64,000 nucleotides of DNA from Streptomyces xanthophaeus. Its GTDB lineage: Bacteria; Actinomycetota; Actinomycetes; Streptomycetales; Streptomycetaceae. The notes below the pieces were generated by a model, which saw nothing but the letters and a program-made list of their open reading frames with translations, did not search any database and was not told the DNA's origin. Location: positions 1 through 64,000 of the forward strand of contig NZ_JOFT01000024.1 in assembly GCF_000725805.1 (NCBI RefSeq). Reading direction: 5' to 3'. Below are positions 59,678 to 64,000 of the stretch, one piece after another (the stretch's first letter is position 1; each line of letters begins with the position of its first letter). Made by a program: the position numbers and the translations under genes.

Positions 59678-61654
59678 TCAGACCTGGACGCGGTCCTCGA
59701 CGACCTTGGCCAGCTTCGCCAGCGCCTCGTCACGGGCGATGCCGTTCTCCTGCGAACCGTCGCGGTAGCGGAAGGAGACGGTGCCCGCGGCCATGTCCTC
59801 GTCGCCGACGATGATCATGAACGGGACCTTGAGCTTCTGGTGGTTGCGGATCTTCTTCTGCATGCGGTCGGAGGAGGCGTCCACCTCGACCCGCAGGCCC
59901 TTCTTCTTCGCCTCGGCGGCGAACGCCTGGAGGTACTCCACGTGCCCGTCGCCGATCGGGATGCCGACGGCCTGGACCGGGGCCAGCCACGGCGGCATGG
60001 CGCCCGCGTAGTGCTCCAGCAGCACCGCGAAGAACCGCTCGATCGAACCGAACAGCGCTCGGTGGATCATGACCGGGCGCTGGCGGGAGCCGTCCGGCGA
60101 GGTGTATTCGAGGTTGAAGCGCTCCGGCAGGTTGAAGTCCAGCTGGACGGTCGACATCTGCCAGGTGCGGCCGATGGCGTCGCGCGCCTGCACGGAGATC
60201 TTCGGACCGTAGAAGGCCGCGCCGCCCGGGTCGGGGGTGAGCGGGAGGCCCTGCTTCTCGGCGACCTGCTGGAGGACGGCGGTCGCCTCCTCCCAGACCT
60301 CGTCCGAGCCGACGAACTTCTCCGGGTCCTTGGTCGACAGCTCCAGGTAGAAGTCGGTCAGACCGTAGTCGCGGAGCAGGTTCAGGACGAAGGTGAGGGT
60401 GCGGTCGAGCTCCTCCGCCATCTGCTCGCGGGTGCAGTAGATGTGCGCGTCGTCCTGGGTGAAGCCCCGGGCGCGGGTCAGGCCGTGCACGACGCCCGAC
60501 TTCTCGTACCGGTACACGGTGCCGAACTCGAACAGGCGCAGCGGGAGCTCGCGGTAGGAGCGGCCGCGCGCGTCGAAGATCAGGTTGTGCATCGGACAGT
60601 TCATGGGCTTGAGGTAGTAGTCGGTACCACCGTCGAGCTGCATGGGGGGGTACATGCCCTCCGCGTACCAGTCCAGGTGGCCGCTCTTCTCGAAGAGCGC
60701 GCCCTTGGTGGCGTGCGGGGAGTAGACGAACTCGTAGCCCTCCTCCTCGTGCCGGCGGCGCGAGTAGTCCTCCATCACCCGGCGGATGATGCCGCCGCGG
60801 GGGTGGAAGACGGCGAGGCCGGAGCCGATCTCGTCCGGGATGGAGAAGAGGTCCAGCTCGTTGCCGAGCTTGCGGTGGTCGCGCTTCTCGGCCTCGGCGA
60901 GGAAGTCGAGGTGGGCCTTGAGCTCCTCCTTCGAGGGCCAGGCGGTGCCGTAGATGCGCTGGAGCATCGGGTTCTTCTCGCTGCCGCGCCAGTAGGCGGC
61001 CGCGTTGCGCATCAGCTTGAAGGCCGGGATGTTGCGGGTGGTGGGCAGGTGGGGACCGCGGCAGAGATCCTTCCAGCACAGGTCGCCGGTCTTCGCGTCG
61101 AGGTTGTCGTAGATGGTCAGCTCGCCGCCGCCCACCTCGACGTCCGCGCCGTCGTCGGTGGACGCGGAACCCTTGATGCCGATGAGCTCCAGCTTGTACG
61201 GCTCGTCCGCGAGCTCCTCGCGGGCCGCCTCGTCGGTGACCACGCGGCGGGCGAACTTCTGCCCGCGCTTCTGGATCTCCTGCATCTTCTTCTCGATGAC
61301 CTTGAGGTCCTCGGGAGTGAAGGGCTTGGCGACGTCGAAGTCGTAGTAGAAGCCGTCCCGGACCGGCGGGCCGATGCCCAGCTTGGCCTCGGGGAAGAGC
61401 TCCTGCACGGCCTGCGCCATGACGTGCGCGGTCGAGTGGCGCAGGATGTTCAGGCCGTCCTCGGAGGAGATCTCCACCGGCTCGACGGTCTCGCCGTCCT
61501 TCACCTCGTACGCGAGGTCCTTCAGCTCACCCGCGATGCGCGCGGCGACGACGGTGCGCTCGCCGGCGAAGAGCTCGGCTGCCGTAGTGCCCGTGGCCAC
61601 CACGCGCTCGTCCCGCTCGGAATCGCGTTGGATGATCACACGGACGTCTGACAC
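59678..61654 (-). CDS. thrS: Threonyl-tRNA synthetase
   Basis: Class II synthetase charging tRNA-Thr. Domains: TGS at the N-terminus (about residues 1-70), the editing domain with [20 protein letters not shown], the catalytic core with the zinc Cys in [13 protein letters not shown] and [20 protein letters not shown], and the C-terminal anticodon-binding domain. The length is 658. ATG at 61654 is divergent from an acetyltransferase gene. I saw no T-box-like leader in the 142-bp gap. Confidence 0.96.
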   Translation of the reverse strand: MSDVRVIIQRDSERDERVVATGTTAAELFAGERTVVAARIAGELKDLAYEVKDGETVEPVEISSEDGLNILRHSTAHVMAQAVQELFPEAKLGIGPPVRDGFYYDFDVAKPFTPEDLKVIEKKMQEIQKRGQKFARRVVTDEAAREELADEPYKLELIGIKGSASTDDGADVEVGGGELTIYDNLDAKTGDLCWKDLCRGPHLPTTRNIPAFKLMRNAAAYWRGSEKNPMLQRIYGTAWPSKEELKAHLDFLAEAEKRDHRKLGNELDLFSIPDEIGSGLAVFHPRGGIIRRVMEDYSRRRHEEEGYEFVYSPHATKGALFEKSGHLDWYAEGMYPPMQLDGGTDYYLKPMNCPMHNLIFDARGRSYRELPLRLFEFGTVYRYEKSGVVHGLTRARGFTQDDAHIYCTREQMAEELDRTLTFVLNLLRDYGLTDFYLELSTKDPEKFVGSDEVWEEATAVLQQVAEKQGLPLTPDPGGAAFYGPKISVQARDAIGRTWQMSTVQLDFNLPERFNLEYTSPDGSRQRPVMIHRALFGSIERFFAVLLEHYAGAMPPWLAPVQAVGIPIGDGHVEYLQAFAAEAKKKGLRVEVDASSDRMQKKIRNHQKLKVPFMIIVGDEDMAAGTVSFRYRDGSQENGIARDEALAKLAKVVEDRVQV

Positions 61655-61796
61655 CGGTCTCTCCTGACTCAGGGGGTGCGCGAGCGAACACTGCGCGTCT
61701 GAATCGTACCGAGCGGAGTGGCTGAGCCGCTAAACGGTTAACTCCGGGCCCGCCCGGTAGCGTGGACGCCCCGCCCCGCGACCCGAACGGACCCGC

Positions 61797-62285
61797 ATGC
61801 CCGGCCCGCTGATCCGCACGCTGCACCTGAGCGACGACGCGACCGCCGAGGCCGTCCACCGCATCGGCCGGGCCGCGTACGCGGTGGAGGCGCAGCTGAT
61901 CGGCTTCGACGGCATCCCGGCGCTCCGCGAGAGCCTGGCGGAGCTGCGGGCCCGGCCGCTCCGGTGGCTCGGAGCCGTGTCCCCCACGGGCGGGATCGCC
62001 GGGTTCCTCGCCTGGGACGAGGCCGCGGACGGCGTCGTCCACCTCGACCGGCTCTGCGTGTCCCCGGCCTGGTTCCGCCGCGGCGTCGCCTCCGCGCTGC
62101 TCGACCACGCGCTGACCGGGACCTTCCCGGGGCGTAAGGTCGCCGTCACCACGGGCGCGGCCAACCTCCCCGCGGTGACCTTGTACGAAGGCCGGGGCTT
62201 CGTCCGCGGCGCGGACTTCTCCCCGGCCCCGGGCCTGCGCATGGCCTCGTTCACCCGCAGTGCGGTCACCACGGCAAGGCCGTAG
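61797..62285 (+). CDS. GNAT-family N-acetyltransferase
   Basis: A 162-residue single-domain acetyltransferase. The acetyl-CoA motif A is visible in LCVSPAWFRRGVASALLDHA, and the following NLPAVTLYEGRGFVRG is the usual motif B region with Tyr. The substrate is unknown. ATG at 61797 lies in a compact divergent region with thrS. It is convergent with a second GNAT gene 6 bp away; the two are unrelated in sequence beyond the fold. Confidence 0.85.
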   Translation: MPGPLIRTLHLSDDATAEAVHRIGRAAYAVEAQLIGFDGIPALRESLAELRARPLRWLGAVSPTGGIAGFLAWDEAADGVVHLDRLCVSPAWFRRGVASALLDHALTGTFPGRKVAVTTGAANLPAVTLYEGRGFVRGADFSPAPGLRMASFTRSAVTTARP

Positions 62286-62291
62286 GCCGTC

Positions 62292-62792
62292 CTAGTCCCT
62301 CCCGGCCCAGGTGATCTCGTAGTACTTCAGCCGCCCGTCCTCGGCCACCATCCGCATGCCGGCGGCGGTCATCACGTGGTGGGACGCCCGGTTGTCGTGG
62401 TCCGCGTCGCCGCGCACGCGCGTGACGCCGAGGCCGCGGGCGAGGGCGAGGAGGGCCCGGAGCGCCTCGGCGGCGTAACCCGCGCCCCGCGCCGACGGGA
62501 TCAGGCCGTAGCCGATCGTGACGGCCCCCTCGGCGTCCGCGGGGCCGTGGAAGCCCAGGCCGCCGATCGCCCGCCCGTCCTCGCGGCGGCGTATCTCGTA
62601 CGCGCCGAACGGCTGGGGGTCCCCGGTGCTCGCGCACACCCGCAGGAAGGCCCTGGCCCCGGCCACGTCCGCCGCGCCGGGGTACCCGGGCTCCCACCGG
62701 GCGCCGCCGTGCGGCTCGCCCGCCGCCACGTGCTGTGCCTCGCCGGGAGTCATCGGATGGAGCACGAGCCGTGCCGTGAGGAGATCGTCCAT
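62292..62792 (-). CDS. GNAT-family N-acetyltransferase (RimJ/RimL-like)
   Basis: The 166 residues begin LLTARLVLHPMTPGEAQHVA, the typical start of RimJ/RimL-like acetyltransferases, and carry IGYGLIPSARGAGYAAEALR (motif A) and NRASHHVMTAAGMRMV (motif B). The substrate may be a small molecule or a protein N-terminus; unknown. ATG at 62792 lacks a good ribosome site, and an in-frame start at 62834 is possible. The upstream 86-bp gap separates it from the truncated gene at the window's right edge. Confidence 0.82.
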   Translation of the reverse strand: MDDLLTARLVLHPMTPGEAQHVAAGEPHGGARWEPGYPGAADVAGARAFLRVCASTGDPQPFGAYEIRRREDGRAIGGLGFHGPADAEGAVTIGYGLIPSARGAGYAAEALRALLALARGLGVTRVRGDADHDNRASHHVMTAAGMRMVAEDGRLKYYEITWAGRD

Positions 62793-62878
62793 GTCGGTGG
62801 AGTACCACGCCGGCCGACGCCGCCGCACGCACATTGTGCGCCCGCGAGCCTGTTCGACCCGGTCGGGCCCGGTCGGGC

Positions 62879-64000
62879 CTAGTCGGCCGGGTCGTCCGTC
62901 GGCAGCACGTCCGCCGGGTCGAAGGCGTCGTCCAGGGACTTCATCAGGCGGTCCCGCTCGACCTCGTCCAGCGGGACCGGCGTCACGTCCGTGGCGTCGG
63001 CCAGCCGCCGGAAGCCGCCCCGCCGCTGGAGCCGCCCGCTGACCCGGATCGGCAGGCCCACCAGGTGCGCGTGGCCCGCCACCCGGTACGCCTCCTCGTC
63101 CAGCGCGGCGCGGACGTACGGGACCTCCGCCCCGCCCAGGACCCGCAGCCGGACGGTGCCGCCGCCGCCCGCCGCCGAGCGCCGCATGCGGACCACCGCG
63201 CCCGCGATCCGTACCGCGACGGCCGGTTCCCCGCGGGTGTAGCGGGCCGCCGCGTCGCGGAGCACCGGCAGGTCGCCCGGCGAGAACTCCACCGGCTCCG
63301 GCCGGGCCGCGCAACCCGCCGGGACCCCCGCCGCCGGGGCCCAGGCCAGCGCGATCCTGGCCCCTTCCGAGCCGCGGACCAGGGCGATGAGCGCGTCGGC
63401 GAGCTCCCGGCTGACCCCTGCCTGCACGGCGGCGTCGAAGGCCTCCATGCCGCCGGTGGCCCGCCGGTAGTCCACCGCCTCGCGGGCCGCGTGCAGCGCG
63501 TGGTGCAGCCGCGTCACGGTCCCCCGGCCCCCGTCCACCGGGACGTACGCGGTCAGCCGCCGGCCGCCGGGAGAGGGGCCCACCAGCACCCCGTCCAGGG
63601 ACCGTTCGGCCTGCCCCCGGTGCCGGGCCCCGTAGTAGCCGGCCCTCGCCCGGTCCGCCAGCGCCCCCGCCAGCAGGAGCTGCCGGGCCGCCGAGCGCAG
63701 CTGCTCCTGCACCGTCCACGCGGCGTCGCCCCGGAGCCCGTACGGCCCTTCCGGGATCTCCCGTTCCCAGCGGATCTCGTCGCTCGGCACGCTCAGCCCG
63801 TACAGCACCTCGCGCGCCGAGGGCAGCGCGCTGCGCGACAGGGCGGTCAGCGCCTCCTCCAGCAGGTCGGCGCAGTCGGGGAAGGTCCGGCTCTCCGGGA
63901 CGAGCAGGCTGGTCGCGGAGACCGCGCCGGGGTGGGTTGCGGGCGGCGTCCAGCGCCCGTACCGCCCGGCTGCCCCGCCCCGGCGCAGCCAGCCGTGCCG
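62879..64000 (-). CDS. Protein of unknown function, 5' end outside the window
   Basis: The frame is open to the window's right edge with normal high-GC codon use, so the gene starts beyond 64000. The visible 373 residues show no recognised motif. An Ala/Arg-rich helical N-terminal half (QLRSAARQLLLAGALADRAR) leads to a beta-rich, Gly/Arg-containing C-terminal half (GGTVRLRVLGGAEVPYVRAA, then PIRVSGRLQRRGGFRRLADA) and an acidic end. The C-terminal half resembles OB or immunoglobulin-like strands by eye, too weak to name. The N-terminal part of the gene would be needed to classify it. Confidence 0.7.
   Translation of the reverse strand, partial: RHGWLRRGGAAGRYGRWTPPATHPGAVSATSLLVPESRTFPDCADLLEEALTALSRSALPSAREVLYGLSVPSDEIRWEREIPEGPYGLRGDAAWTVQEQLRSAARQLLLAGALADRARAGYYGARHRGQAERSLDGVLVGPSPGGRRLTAYVPVDGGRGTVTRLHHALHAAREAVDYRRATGGMEAFDAAVQAGVSRELADALIALVRGSEGARIALAWAPAAGVPAGCAARPEPVEFSPGDLPVLRDAAARYTRGEPAVAVRIAGAVVRMRRSAAGGGGTVRLRVLGGAEVPYVRAALDEEAYRVAGHAHLVGLPIRVSGRLQRRGGFRRLADATDVTPVPLDEVERDRLMKSLDDAFDPADVLPTDDPAD

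Noticed and set aside
61797..62792. Two adjacent GNAT genes as a toxin-antitoxin (TacT-like) pair
   Set aside because: They are convergent, neither has a ribbon-helix-helix partner, and both look like ordinary full-length acetyltransferases.

Overview
The window is a stretch of conserved core chromosome from a high-GC actinomycete, almost certainly Streptomyces or a close relative. The evidence is bldD with a complete cyclic-di-GMP signature, the Streptomyces-type integration host factor mihF, many GTG/TTG starts behind GGAGG-like sites, and a gene order that, from memory, follows the S. coelicolor chromosome from metK through rpoZ, mihF, pyr, bldD, aro, alaS, rpsD, rel, secDF, ruv and pdx to thrS. 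Nearly all genes lie on the minus strand. The exceptions are bldD, a STAND ATPase, a DUF2470 gene, a cyclophilin, a DUF349 gene, an EF-G-like gene with an unknown membrane gene behind it, and one acetyltransferase. I see no prophage, insertion sequence, CRISPR array, tRNA, rRNA or biosynthetic gene cluster. Apart from the two genes cut by the window edges, no gene looks broken.

Layout. 1-3444: metK (cut by the left edge), coaBC, rpoZ, gmk and mihF. 3818-13905: the complete UMP pathway in transcription order pyrR-pyrB-pyrC-(membrane PH-like protein)-carA-carB-pyrD-pyrF, tightly packed, with a PyrR-type RNA loop next to the pyrR ribosome binding site. 14062-14671: bldD with two BldD-box matches in its upstream region, divergent from pyrR. 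14830-24088: nusB, efp, a pepQ-like gene with altered metal ligands, a P-loop kinase, the shikimate genes aroC-aroK-aroB-aroQ joined by GTGA/ATGA overlaps, then aroE and mltG. 24216-28170: ruvX, alaS and two small membrane proteins. 28317-37097: a STAND/TPR ATPase, rpsD, an iron-box-controlled DUF2470 gene, a secreted HNH nuclease, rarA, a VKOR-like protein, hisS and a metallo-beta-lactamase-fold hydrolase. 37251-42000: cyclophilin, a DUF349 protein with a structured leader, and rel. 42237-51206: apt, secF, secD, yajC, ruvB, ruvA, ruvC, yebC, pdxT and pdxS. 51333-61654: a LemA-like protein and a phosphatidylinositol-mannoside block (pimA, acyltransferase, pgsA), an EF-G paralogue with a membrane protein of unknown function, then HIT and thrS. 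61797-64000: two GNAT acetyltransferases and a truncated gene of unknown function.

The genes group into working units: UMP synthesis under PyrR; chorismate synthesis (aroC, K, B, Q, E); SecDF-YajC protein export; RuvABC and RuvX/RarA recombination; Rel and Apt nucleotide metabolism; PdxST vitamin B6 synthesis; and phosphatidylinositol lipid synthesis. The order thrS-HIT-pgsA-acyltransferase-pimA-pdx-yebC-ruv also occurs in mycobacteria as I recall it, so this is old actinobacterial synteny.

I did not find a clearly undescribed multi-gene system. The best leads are the IdeR/DmdR-type iron box squeezed between rpsD and the DUF2470 gene, the PyrR RNA loop abutting the pyrR Shine-Dalgarno, the PepQ homologue with three of five metal ligands changed, the structured leader before the DUF349 gene, and the EF-G-like/membrane-protein pair inserted in the phosphatidylinositol block.
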